The notes under the pieces: model-generated | Seen by the model: only the letters and a program-made list of their open reading frames with translations | Told to the model about the DNA's origin: nothing | The model's database searches: none | Shown here: positions 1 to 6,750 of the stretch, one piece after another | Layout: each line of letters begins with the position of its first letter | Numbering within the stretch: the first letter of the stretch is position 1 | Source of the DNA: JALXCG01 sp026991065 [NCBI: Gemmatimonadota bacterium] | GTDB lineage: Bacteria; GCA-2686955 | NCBI GenBank assembly: GCA_026991065.1 | Contig: JALXCG010000890.1 | Span: forward strand, 1 to 9,604 | Length of the DNA stretch: 9,604 nt | Direction of reading: 5' to 3' | Program-made: the position numbers and the translations under genes

Positions 1-514
1 AGTCGATGGAGCGATTGTTGGCGGCACGGTCACCGCCGGGCTGAACATCCACGCCCGCCAGATCGGTTCAAGCAGCGGCACGGACACCCAGATCACGCTC
101 AACCCTGTGCTGCGCTATCGACAGTCGCTGGCCGACCTTCAGGATGAGATCAAGCAACTGAAGGCCAATTGGAAAAAGTTGGAAAGACTCTCTTTTCGAC
201 TCCAACCCCGCGGCACTCTTGGTGGAGATGATGCGCCCGCCTCGCCCGAGTTGGCTCGGGTTGCCGCCGAACAGTCCCTGGTCGGTCGCAAGCTCAAGCA
301 ACTAATGGAGACGCGAGTTCGGCTCCTGCGTGCGGCGCAGGCTGAAACCGCGCAAGTGAAGGTGATCGTTGCAGAGACACTTCATCCGGGCACCTTCCTG
401 CGCATCGGTGATAGCGAAGCAGAGATCGTCTCTGCTCGGACATCCGTCCAGATCGAACTGGCTGCGGAGAGTGACGCCATTCACATTCGCCCCATCCCGG
501 AAACCGCCTCATGA
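1..514 (+). CDS. fapA: FapA/DUF342 family flagellar assembly protein, C-terminal part (5' truncated by window edge)
   Basis: The reading frame is open from the first complete codon at position 2 to the TGA at 512-514, so about 170 C-terminal residues are present and the start lies upstream. The first residues (GGTVTAGLNI, then ARQIGSSSGT) look like the end of the repetitive, glycine-rich beta-helix that is typical of DUF342 proteins. They are followed by a charged helical segment with coiled-coil character (LADLQDEIKQLKANWKKLE), a second helix near ELARVAAEQ, and a final beta segment (VIVAETLHPGTFLRIGD). This beta, coiled-coil, beta order is the FapA C-terminal layout. FapA proteins are tied to flagellar assembly or placement in polar flagellates, but their biochemical role is poorly known. 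The stop overlaps the next start as ATGA, so translation of the two genes is probably coupled. The family call is from pattern recognition, without a profile search. Confidence 0.78.
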   Translation, partial: VDGAIVGGTVTAGLNIHARQIGSSSGTDTQITLNPVLRYRQSLADLQDEIKQLKANWKKLERLSFRLQPRGTLGGDDAPASPELARVAAEQSLVGRKLKQLMETRVRLLRAAQAETAQVKVIVAETLHPGTFLRIGDSEAEIVSARTSVQIELAAESDAIHIRPIPETAS

Positions 515-1626
515 CCACGACTGAGAATCCCCGCAACCTCGAAGCACTGAGCCACGAGACCGCACGCATGCTGGATTCTCTGGACCCATCCGGATCACTT
601 GACGCGGAATCGTTCCGCGGCCTGGTCCGACTTCTCGCCGCACCCCGGGAAGAGGTCGATCCGGTTCAGGAGAGGCGTCTCAAACGACTCCTGCTCGCTT
701 TCTTTCGCGCCCTCAATGAGCATGACGCGCTGGAATATGAAACCCTGCTGCAAATCATCGACCGTGAGATCCCATTTCACGGCGTGACGCTCTTCCAAAA
801 ATGCGGCCAAGGTCCGGATCTTTCGGTCGTTTACCGAAACGGTCCGGTCGTTGACCTGCTCGACCGCTTCGGTTTCGGAGGTGGCGCGGGTTTCAGTTCC
901 TGGGTAGCGCGGCACAAAAAACAGATCCTCCTGACCAACATCCATACCAACCCCGAGCACTCCAAGTCCTATGTGCGCAGTTTCGTTTCAGTGGCACTCC
1001 CCCATCGGGAGCAGATCATCGGTGTGCTCAATCTTTCGCACACCCTGCGCGACGCCTTCGACGAAAGTGACCTGGCTCTGCTGAAAAGTGCCGCCGCGCC
1101 AATTGCGTCAATCCTCGTCCGACTCCGGAAGAAGCAGCGCCGAATTGGCGCGTTGGGCAAAGACAATCTCACCGGGCTTCTCGATGAACGCAGCATCGAA
1201 CGCTACCTGCGCGAGGAGTTTCATCATTCGCGCCGGCACCAGTCGCCGCTCTCGGTAGCCGTCTTGACCGTCCACAGCATCGACGCAGTGTGCGACCAGG
1301 TGGGGGAACATGAAGCGGAACGTGCGCTGGCGGAGGTCGGCCGCGTGATCCGCCAGCATTTGACCACCAACCAACGGGCCGGCCGCGGCATTGACTACAG
1401 TTTTATCGTGGTTCTTCCCGGCTTGGGTCGACGCGAGGCGCGCCGTTTGGTCGAGAGGTGTGCACGGGCGGTCGCCCTGGTCCCGATCGACCGGGGTCCA
1501 GCGCTCGCCGCCTGCGCCGGTATTGCCGAAATTCGCCCGGATGATCAGGCGTTCTCGGTGCTGATCGAGCGCGCGGCCGATGCCGCCAAGTTGGGACGCC
1601 GAGAGTCAGCCGTGGTTACGGTCTGA
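511..1626 (+). CDS. GAF domain protein with a degenerate (probably inactive) GGDEF domain
   Basis: A protein of 371 residues starts at the ATG that overlaps the fapA stop; a weak GGAAA lies 7 bases upstream. Residues 1-70 are helical and unassigned. Residues about 75-205 resemble a GAF sensor domain (GVTLFQKCG, FSSWVARHKKQILLTNI, IIGVLNLSH, and a closing helix DLALLKSAAAPIASIL). Residues 218-371 start with DNLTGLLDER, the usual opening of a GGDEF domain. The signature itself is gone: by alignment to the following hydrophobic strand (FIVVLP), GGDEF is replaced by IDYSF at 294-298. The metal-binding Asp of the LDIDxFK motif is Thr253, and the ND..GH motif reads CD..GE at 261-265. No RxxD inhibitory site is seen. 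Diguanylate cyclase activity is therefore unlikely; a role in ligand sensing or protein contacts is inferred. Coupling to fapA suggests a task in flagellar assembly or its control. The GAF call is less certain than the GGDEF-fold call. Confidence 0.8.
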   Translation: MTTTENPRNLEALSHETARMLDSLDPSGSLDAESFRGLVRLLAAPREEVDPVQERRLKRLLLAFFRALNEHDALEYETLLQIIDREIPFHGVTLFQKCGQGPDLSVVYRNGPVVDLLDRFGFGGGAGFSSWVARHKKQILLTNIHTNPEHSKSYVRSFVSVALPHREQIIGVLNLSHTLRDAFDESDLALLKSAAAPIASILVRLRKKQRRIGALGKDNLTGLLDERSIERYLREEFHHSRRHQSPLSVAVLTVHSIDAVCDQVGEHEAERALAEVGRVIRQHLTTNQRAGRGIDYSFIVVLPGLGRREARRLVERCARAVALVPIDRGPALAACAGIAEIRPDDQAFSVLIERAADAAKLGRRESAVVTV

Positions 1627-1747
1627 CCGAAACCAACCGGATGAGCACCCGGCACGCCTTGCCGCCGAAACCGGAAGTTCCTGCCGTCCCTCCCCTCTCC
1701 GCGTGCATGCGTTGTTGCAAGACAGCATCTTACGGCCCCATTGGCAA

Positions 1748-1763
1748 TGGCACGCCGCTTGCT
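1748..1763 (+). promoter_or_regulatory. Sigma-54 (RpoN) -24/-12 promoter for the flgF operon
   Basis: The sequence TGGCACGCCGCTTGCT matches the sigma-54 consensus TGGCACG-N4-TTGCW at every defined position. The invariant GG (1749-1750) and GC (1761-1762) are separated by exactly 10 bases, as required. It lies in the only large gap of the window and points at flgF. Counting 12 bases from the -12 C puts transcription start at about 1774, giving a leader of about 66 bases before the flgF ATG at 1840. Sigma-54 promoters need an AAA+ activator (FlrC, FleR or FlgR type in flagellar systems) bound upstream; I could not pick out a convincing activator site. No clear Rho-independent terminator was found between the previous stop at 1626 and this site, so read-through from upstream remains possible. 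Confidence 0.88.
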
Positions 1764-1828
1764 ATTGGAATGATCCGCACGCCCAACGGTAGCCCCTTGG
1801 AAGAGGGCAATGACTCTTTCGCGGCTAC

Positions 1829-1832
1829 GGAG
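1829..1832 (+). promoter_or_regulatory. Ribosome binding site deciding the flgF start
   Basis: GGAG at 1829-1832 stands 7 bases before the ATG at 1840. An in-frame ATG at 1810 would add ten residues that rod proteins lack and has only a poorer purine stretch before it. Starting at 1840 puts the conserved rod-protein N-terminus at the beginning of the protein. Confidence 0.7.
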
Positions 1833-1839
1833 ATTCTGC

Positions 1840-2577
1840 ATGATCGTCAAAGGCATTCGACACCTCGCTCTCTCTCTGGTGCCGCGGATCCATCAGCAGG
1901 AGATCGTCTCGAACAATCTCGCCAATCTGAACTCCGCGGGCTATAAGAAGGATCGTCTCTTCACCGAGGTTCTGCGCCAGGCGGGAGATTCGCCGGCACC
2001 GGACGACGAGGGATTGGCCCTGGGGGAGACAATTCGCACCGATTTTCGCCAGGGTGGTCTGGAACGAACCGGGGCGCCGCTGGATATCGCTCTCAACGGC
2101 CCGGGATTCCTGATGGTGCAGGGGCGGGATGGGGAACTGTTGACGCGCGGCGGATCGTTCTTTCGCAACAGCTCCGGCGAGATTGTCAATGCTGCCGGGG
2201 AGGCGCTCCTGGGTGGCGGCGGGGCGATCGCGATCCCGCCCTCCGCCGGCAAGCTGACCATCGGCGCGGATGGCAGCGTATCCGCCGACGGAGCGGTCCT
2301 GGATCAACTGCGGGTGGTTCGCGTGAGCGATGAGAATCAGCTACAGAAACTCGGCGGGGGGAGATTTCGCAATGTCGCGGGAGCAATCACGGCCGAGACC
2401 GCAACCGGGACCGAGGTGCGCCAGGGATTCCTTGAGGGATCCAACGCCAACGGTGTCGAGGAGATGACGCGAATGATGTCGCTCTTTCGCGCCTACGAAG
2501 CATCGGAGCGGGCGATCGAGATGCAAGGCAAGACAGTGGATACCGCGATCGGCCGCATCGGCCGCGTGAACGGTTGA
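1840..2577 (+). CDS. flgF: Flagellar proximal/distal rod protein FlgF
   Basis: The 245-residue protein is close to the usual FlgF length of about 250. FlgF is an axial subunit of the rod, exported by the flagellar type III system without a cleaved signal. The N-terminal rod motif is visible at about residues 18-35 (QQEIVSNNLANLNSAGYKK), the counterpart of the usual IANNLANxNTxGFK. A central beta region follows (GFLMVQGRDGELLTRGGSF, GEALLGGGG). The C-terminus has the rod/hook family signature (VRQGFLEGSNANGVEEM, then FRAYEASERAIEMQGK). The N-terminal helix is unusual: LALSLVPRIH replaces the common AASGM segment, so it is more diverged than the next gene. FlgF is preferred over FlgG because a better FlgG match follows directly. 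It is the first gene after the sigma-54 promoter and is 54 bp from flgG. Confidence 0.87.
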   Translation: MIVKGIRHLALSLVPRIHQQEIVSNNLANLNSAGYKKDRLFTEVLRQAGDSPAPDDEGLALGETIRTDFRQGGLERTGAPLDIALNGPGFLMVQGRDGELLTRGGSFFRNSSGEIVNAAGEALLGGGGAIAIPPSAGKLTIGADGSVSADGAVLDQLRVVRVSDENQLQKLGGGRFRNVAGAITAETATGTEVRQGFLEGSNANGVEEMTRMMSLFRAYEASERAIEMQGKTVDTAIGRIGRVNG

Positions 2578-2619
2578 GCAAACCGCACAACCCCCAAGAG
2601 CTAGGACGAGAGCCCCCAG

Positions 2620-2626
2620 AAGGAGA
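2620..2626 (+). promoter_or_regulatory. Strong Shine-Dalgarno site of flgG
   Basis: AAGGAGA lies 5 bases before the flgG ATG at 2632. It is the best ribosome binding site in the window. This fits the need for more FlgG copies (about 24-26 per distal rod in model systems) than FlgF (about 5-6), which is known biology; the link to this site is inferred. Confidence 0.75.
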
Positions 2627-2631
2627 GACCA

Positions 2632-3417
2632 ATGTTCAACGCCATGCACACCGCGGCAACCGGGATGTTCGCGCAGGAGCGCCAAATCGACACCATTTCC
2701 AACAACCTGGCGAATGTCAACACGACCGCTTTCAAACGCACCTCCATGGAGTTTCAGGATCTGATCTATCAGCGCCTGCAGGAAGCCGGCGCCACCCTTT
2801 ACCGAGGGGTGGAAACACCCGTGCAGTTGGAGGTGGGACACGGTACGGCGGTGGTTGCCTCGAACCGCCTGTTCAGTCAGGGAGACCTGGTGGAGACACG
2901 CAATCCGCTTGATGTCGTGATTGAGGGAGATGGGTTTCTGCAGGTCCGCATGCCGGACGGCGACCTGGCCTACACCCGCGACGGTAGTCTGAAGCTCTCC
3001 GCCGATGGCACGTTGGTCACCTCGTCAGGTTTCCGGGTCGCCCCCGATATTGTGGTTCCGGAGGACGCCGCCAGCATTGCGATCTCCGCCGATGGGGTGG
3101 TGCAGGCGTTCCTCAATGACGAAGAGCTGCCGGTAGACCTGGGCGAGTTGGTGCTCGCCCGATTCATCAACCCCAATGGGCTCGCGGCGGTGGGGCGCAA
3201 CCTCTTCCGCCGCACCGCAGCTTCCGGCGAGCCACTGCTGGCAACTCCAGGCACGCAAGGAGTCGGGACTCTGCGGCAGGGCTTCGTTGAAGCTTCCAAT
3301 GTTGAAGTGGTGAGCGAAATGGTCAACATGATCATGGCCCAGCGCGCCTACGAAATCTCATCCAAGGCGATTCAGACCTCCGACGAGATGCTGCAGTTGG
3401 CAAACAACCTGCGCTGA
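2632..3417 (+). CDS. flgG: Flagellar distal rod protein FlgG
   Basis: The 261 residues match the family length (Salmonella FlgG has 260). FlgG polymerises into the distal rod that crosses the periplasm through the P and L rings. The N-terminal signature is textbook: AATGMFAQERQIDTISNNLA at about residues 8-27, then NVNTTAFKR. The central part includes DLVETRNPLDVVIEGDGFLQ and a second beta module (AYTRDGSLKLSADGTLVTSS). The C-terminal helix is the standard rod/hook one (RQGFVEASNVEVVSEMVNMI, then AYEISSKAIQTSDEMLQLAN). The ATG at 2632 is fixed by a strong AAGGAGA. The FlgG-specific L-stretch region (about residues 45-65) is present as FQDLIYQRLQEAGATLYRG, which separates FlgG from FlgF. Confidence 0.95.
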   Translation: MFNAMHTAATGMFAQERQIDTISNNLANVNTTAFKRTSMEFQDLIYQRLQEAGATLYRGVETPVQLEVGHGTAVVASNRLFSQGDLVETRNPLDVVIEGDGFLQVRMPDGDLAYTRDGSLKLSADGTLVTSSGFRVAPDIVVPEDAASIAISADGVVQAFLNDEELPVDLGELVLARFINPNGLAAVGRNLFRRTAASGEPLLATPGTQGVGTLRQGFVEASNVEVVSEMVNMIMAQRAYEISSKAIQTSDEMLQLANNLR

Positions 3418-3430
3418 TTTGGACGATAAG

Positions 3431-4135
3431 ATGCGGCGAATCCCACTGCTCCACGGCTGTGCACCGGTTGCCATCGGGATCGGCTGCGCGATTTTCGGCA
3501 TGACGCCGCTGTCCGCGACTGAGATTCCCGGTGAGGTGATCGCCGCACAGGCGGAAGCCTGCATCGACTCGCTCGCGGCGGACGCGAAAATCCTGGATCG
3601 AAGCGTGGAGTGCACTTCCATTCCACGCTCCCGCCAGGTTCCGTGTGGCCGGCTGCACACGCAGTCTCTGGCTCCTCTGGCCGGTCCCGGTCTCTACATG
3701 GTTCGCCTGCTGGACTGCGAAGAGCGCGCCGTAGCGACCGTCGCGGTGCGCCTGGAGGCGTTCGCAAACCTGCTCTGTGCCACTACCGACATTGCCCACG
3801 GCGCGCCGCTGGCGACGGACAACACCGCACCACGACGAACCCGCCTGGATCCCCGTGGATTGCCCGAGCTGCCGGCTGATAAGCGCTTTCGCGCCCGCCG
3901 CCGCCTTGTCGCCGGCACGCTCATTCGTAGCTGCGATATCGAGCCGATTCCGGAGATTCTCGCGGGTGACCGGGTCAGCGCCTATCTGGAGCGTGGCGGG
4001 CTGCGCATCGCCATCTCCGGGCGGGCCCTGGAAGACGGCGTCCAGGGCGAACTCTTCATGATCCATGACCCTGCCACCCGGCGCGCACTGCGAGCCCGAG
4101 TGCTGGGACCCGGAAAAGCCCGATTGGAGCCATGA
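3431..4135 (+). CDS. flgA: Flagella basal body P-ring formation chaperone FlgA
   Basis: FlgA is a periplasmic chaperone that helps FlgI assemble into the P ring. From the ATG at 3431 the protein has 234 residues. Residues 1-29 form a Sec signal peptide: MRR, a hydrophobic core (VAIGIGCAIFGM), and a likely cut after LSA. A TTG at 3419 could add four residues (MDDK); ATG is preferred, although neither start has a strong ribosome site. The N-terminal domain spans about 30-110, a SAF-like beta-clip about 112-174 (LLCATTDIAHGAPLATDN, RRRLVAGTLIRSCDIEP), and a C-terminal beta domain about 175-234 (VSAYLERGGLRIAISGRAL, then RVLGPGKARLEP). Six cysteines (44, 61, 72, 96, 116, 168) remain in the mature part, which is many for FlgA and might form disulfides. 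It starts 13 bases after flgG and abuts flgH directly, as expected next to flgH and flgI. Confidence 0.9.
   Translation: MRRIPLLHGCAPVAIGIGCAIFGMTPLSATEIPGEVIAAQAEACIDSLAADAKILDRSVECTSIPRSRQVPCGRLHTQSLAPLAGPGLYMVRLLDCEERAVATVAVRLEAFANLLCATTDIAHGAPLATDNTAPRRTRLDPRGLPELPADKRFRARRRLVAGTLIRSCDIEPIPEILAGDRVSAYLERGGLRIAISGRALEDGVQGELFMIHDPATRRALRARVLGPGKARLEP
4126..4129 (+). promoter_or_regulatory. Ribosome binding site deciding the flgH start
   Basis: GGAG lies 6 bases before the ATG at 4136, inside the end of flgA. A competing ATG at 4132 is in another frame and only 2 bases from the site. The flgA TGA (4133-4135) is followed at once by the flgH ATG, so coupling is likely. Confidence 0.65.
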
Positions 4136-4705
4136 ATGCGAACACCAACTCCTGCTCTCCTCCTCCTGCTGCTGCTGCTCGCTCCGCTCAAGGGAAGCGC
4201 CTCCGACACCTCCCTCTTTGCTGATCAGCGGGCGTTTCAGGTCAGCGATATCATCACCATTCGGGTCATCGAGTCGGCCGTCGCCGACCAATCCGCCAAT
4301 ACCAAGAGCAACCAGTCCGCATCCTTCAAGGCCAATGGCGGGCCGGGAACCGGATTCTTCTCCAGCATCCCGCTTTTTGGAGTTTCCGGCAGCGGCGCAA
4401 ACGATTTCGACGGCAGCGGTCAGACCAGCCGCTCGGGAAGTCTGAGCACCAACATCACCGCGCGTGTCATCGAGGTATTGCCCAACGGCAATCTACTGAT
4501 CGAGGGAAATCGCGTGGTCGCCATCAATCAGGAGGAAGAGGTGGTCTCGATCGAAGGCATCGTCCGCCCGAAGGACATCGACGCAGACAACACCATTCTC
4601 TCCACCTACATCGCCGATGCCCGAATCTCCTACAAAGGCTCCGGACCGGTCGCCGGCGGTGCCAAGCAGGGGGTCTTGTCACGCTTTCTAGGGTGGATCT
4701 TCTGA
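4136..4705 (+). CDS. flgH: Flagellar L-ring protein FlgH, without a lipobox cysteine
   Basis: FlgH forms the L ring in the outer membrane around the rod. The 189-residue protein is shorter than the about 230 of enteric FlgH, mainly at the N-terminus. Residues 1-23 are a signal peptide with eight consecutive leucines (8-15) and a probable cut near GSA-SD. The mature protein opens with SLFADQRAFQVSDIITIRV, the conserved FlgH start (SLF.D.RA..vGDivTI). Later motifs are GSLSTNITARVIEVLPNGNL, LIEGNR, EEVVSIEGIVRPKDIDADN and the end ISYKGSGPVAGG..GVLSRFLGWIF. The well-studied FlgH is a lipoprotein, but this one has no cysteine at all, so it cannot be lipidated in the usual way. The leucine run is encoded by CTC and CTG triplet repeats at 4157-4180. 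Its stop overlaps the flgI start (TGATG). Confidence 0.93.
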   Translation: MRTPTPALLLLLLLLAPLKGSASDTSLFADQRAFQVSDIITIRVIESAVADQSANTKSNQSASFKANGGPGTGFFSSIPLFGVSGSGANDFDGSGQTSRSGSLSTNITARVIEVLPNGNLLIEGNRVVAINQEEEVVSIEGIVRPKDIDADNTILSTYIADARISYKGSGPVAGGAKQGVLSRFLGWIF

Positions 4706-5841
4706 TGTTTCGCCACACTCGCTCCCTGATCATCGCGTTTCTCACCGCGCCTCTTCTCGTCGCCACGATCGGCATGGGGGAAGCGGTCGGCGCCGTTCGG
4801 ATCAAAGACGTCGCGACGGTTCACGAAGAGGGACATGTGCAGCTGATCGGCTACGGCCTGGTCGCCGGTCTCTCCGGAACCGGCGATGGCACCACCACTC
4901 AATTCACGGTGCAATCTCTCGGCAATATGTTGGAGAAGCTCGGTATCAATGTGGACTCCGACCGGGTCCGCGTGCGCAATGTCGCGGCGGTCATCGCCAC
5001 CGCGGATGTGCCGGCACATGCTCGTCCCGGCTACCGCGCCGATATCACGGTCTCGGCCCTCGGTGATGCGCGTTCGCTGCGTGGCGGAACACTCATATTG
5101 ACCCAGCTATTGGGACCCGATGGCGAGTTGGTCGGCTCGGCACAAGGCCCTGTGGTCGTCGGCGGTTTCAGTGTCAACGCCGGCAACCACGGCAGCATGC
5201 AGAAGAATGTGGCGACTGTCGGTCGAGTGGTCGGGGGCGCAATGATCACTCGGCCACCTCTTCCCGACGCACCACCACCGGAGTTTATCGCCATCGACCT
5301 GCACCAGCCGGACTATGCATCGGCGCAACACCTGGCCGCCGCGGTCAACAAGGCATTGAAGAGCAGCGACGCCGCCCATGCCACAACCGCCGGACGCATC
5401 GAAGTCGCGGTGACCGAGGAGTTGCGCAAGCAACCCGGAGCAGTGGTTGATTTCGTCGCCACCATTGAGACCGTCGAGTTCGAGGATGATCAGGCCGCCC
5501 GTGTTGTGGTGGATGAACGCACCGGCACCGTTGTGGTCGGAGCCAATGTGCGACTGGCCAGCGCTGCGGTGAGCCACGGCAGTCTGTCGATCGAGATCCG
5601 CGATCAGACACTGGTCTCCCAGCCGGGAGCCTTCTCCTCCGGCCAGACGGTGGTTGCCGATCAAGTCGATGCCTCGGTTACCGAAGAGAGCGGAACCATG
5701 GTCGAGATGCGGGAGGCAGTCACAGTTCAAGATGTGGTGCAGGCACTCAACGACCTTGGGGCGTCCAGTCGCGATCTGATCAACATTCTGCAAGCATTGC
5801 ACCGCGCGGGGGCCCTCAAGGCCGAGTTGGTGGTGCTCTGA
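4705..5841 (+). CDS. flgI: Flagellar P-ring protein FlgI
   Basis: FlgI is exported by Sec and forms the P ring in the peptidoglycan layer. From ATG 4705 the protein has 378 residues, a little longer than the usual 345-370. Residues 1-29 are a signal peptide (MFRHTRSLIIAFLTAPLLVA, cut near AVGA), followed by the family start VRIKDVATV. Conserved blocks are LIGYGLVAGLSGTGDGT, FTVQSLGNMLEKLGI, VRNVAAVIATADVPA, PGYRADITVSALGDARSLRG, VDERTGTVVVGANVRL and the C-terminal VTVQDVVQALNDLGASSRDL followed by INILQALHRAGAL. An in-frame GTG at 4693 would add four residues, but the ATG overlapping the flgH stop has a GGGTGG stretch at about the right spacing. No cysteines are present, so it lacks the disulfide known in E. 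coli FlgI; many homologues also lack it. The stop overlaps the flgJ start (TGATG). Confidence 0.95.
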   Translation: MFRHTRSLIIAFLTAPLLVATIGMGEAVGAVRIKDVATVHEEGHVQLIGYGLVAGLSGTGDGTTTQFTVQSLGNMLEKLGINVDSDRVRVRNVAAVIATADVPAHARPGYRADITVSALGDARSLRGGTLILTQLLGPDGELVGSAQGPVVVGGFSVNAGNHGSMQKNVATVGRVVGGAMITRPPLPDAPPPEFIAIDLHQPDYASAQHLAAAVNKALKSSDAAHATTAGRIEVAVTEELRKQPGAVVDFVATIETVEFEDDQAARVVVDERTGTVVVGANVRLASAAVSHGSLSIEIRDQTLVSQPGAFSSGQTVVADQVDASVTEESGTMVEMREAVTVQDVVQALNDLGASSRDLINILQALHRAGALKAELVVL

Positions 5842-6731
5842 TGAACCCGATCGAGAATCGGGGAAGCGCGCGACCCATGGCGCTCAGAGGCCCGATGGCG
5901 GCGGAACAGATTCGCTTGCCGGCGGCCACGGATTCGGTCGAACCCGACGGCGCAGCGGAGCAGAGCGCCAAAGCGCAGCGGCGGGATCTCTATCGCAGCG
6001 CGGTCGAGTTCGAATCACTCTTGGTGCAGAAGATGCTACAGAGCATGCGCACGGCGACGAAGAACCTGGCCGGTGACTCAGCGGAACCGCCAGGCCGCTC
6101 CATGTATCAAGATATGGCCGACGCGGAGATCGCGCGGGCCATCGCCGCCGGCAACCGCGGCGGCTTGGCGGCCCAACTCTATCGCCAACTCAGTGGCGAG
6201 AACCCCGACCCCGATCTGGTGGCATCGGTGCGCCGTGGCCGCGCCCACTGGCCGGGCAGCAGTGCCTCCAACACGCCCCCGGTTCGTCCTCCTGTTGCTC
6301 GGTCGGAAGCACCGTCCCGGGGCCGGCTGCGCGCCCTGATTGCTCAAGCGGCGCGCCGCCACGGTGTGCCGCCAGGTTTGGCCGAAGCGGTCGCCGCTCA
6401 GGAGTCAAACTGGGATCCGGCCGCGGTTTCCTCCAAAGGCGCGATCGGCATCATGCAGTTGATGCCCGACACCGCCCGTGGGCTCGGCGTGAAGAATGCC
6501 CATGATCCCGTGGAAAACATCGAGGCCGGGGTCAGCTACCTGGCGTCGATGCTGGAGCGCTTCGATGATCAGGTGCCTTTGGCCCTGGCTGCGTACAACG
6601 CCGGCCCCGGAGCCGTGGCTCGGTATGGCGGAATCCCGCCCTTTGAGGAAACGCGTAACTATGTGTCACGCATAATGGATACCTGGAATCCATCGACGCC
6701 CCTCTCAACTCTGGGTGAAAAAAGACGATGA
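5841..6731 (+). CDS. flgJ: FlgJ: rod-binding domain fused to an SLT-type lytic transglycosylase
   Basis: FlgJ acts in the periplasm, binding rod subunits and opening the peptidoglycan for the growing rod. The 296-residue protein has two domains. Residues about 47-118 are the rod-binding domain (RRDLYRSAVEFESLLVQKML, then MYQDMADAEIARAIAA). After a proline- and serine-rich linker (about 119-162), residues 163-285 form a lytic transglycosylase domain. It has the catalytic Glu188 in AAQESNWDPAAVSSKGAIG, the GIMQLMP motif at 203-209, and AYNAGPGAV from 251. It cleaves the MurNAc-GlcNAc bond, giving an anhydro product. The better-known beta/gammaproteobacterial FlgJ carries a GH73 glucosaminidase domain instead. 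The protein is exported by the flagellar apparatus in model systems, and no Sec signal is seen here. All expected catalytic motifs are intact. Confidence 0.94.
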   Translation: MNPIENRGSARPMALRGPMAAEQIRLPAATDSVEPDGAAEQSAKAQRRDLYRSAVEFESLLVQKMLQSMRTATKNLAGDSAEPPGRSMYQDMADAEIARAIAAGNRGGLAAQLYRQLSGENPDPDLVASVRRGRAHWPGSSASNTPPVRPPVARSEAPSRGRLRALIAQAARRHGVPPGLAEAVAAQESNWDPAAVSSKGAIGIMQLMPDTARGLGVKNAHDPVENIEAGVSYLASMLERFDDQVPLALAAYNAGPGAVARYGGIPPFEETRNYVSRIMDTWNPSTPLSTLGEKRR

Positions 6732-6740
6732 AGAAAGAGA

Positions 6741-6745
6741 GGGAG
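6741..6745 (+). promoter_or_regulatory. Ribosome binding site deciding the flgN start
   Basis: GGGAG, within the purine run GAGAGGGAG, lies 5 bases before the ATG at 6751. An in-frame GTG at 6715 inside flgJ would add a highly charged 12-residue extension with no ribosome site of comparable quality. Confidence 0.65.
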
Positions 6746-6750
6746 CTTCC

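Noticed and set aside
1650-1664. Short inverted repeat CGGCA-N5-TGCCG after the GAF/GGDEF gene, considered as a terminator
   Set aside because: Only 5 bp of stem and no following T run, so it does not support an intrinsic terminator.
1641-1946. Plus-strand open frame across the gap before flgF
   Set aside because: It overlaps the sigma-54 promoter and the flgF start in another frame, and its translation resembles no known protein.
3431-3490. Cys10 and Cys19 in the FlgA signal region considered as lipobox cysteines
   Set aside because: The residues before them (LHG and GIG) do not fit a lipobox, Cys10 is too close to the start, and a normal signal peptidase I site follows at LSA.
3880-3900. 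GGCTGATAAG resembling the -10 of a sigma-28 promoter
   Set aside because: No matching TAAA -35 element at the proper distance, and it lies inside flgA with no gene start nearby.
3332-4291. Long minus-strand open frame of 319 codons opposite flgA
   Set aside because: It lies opposite a convincing FlgA and overlaps flgG and flgH; its translation is low-complexity, rich in Arg/Gly/Ser/Gln, with no recognisable domain. High-GC coding DNA commonly leaves such antisense frames open.
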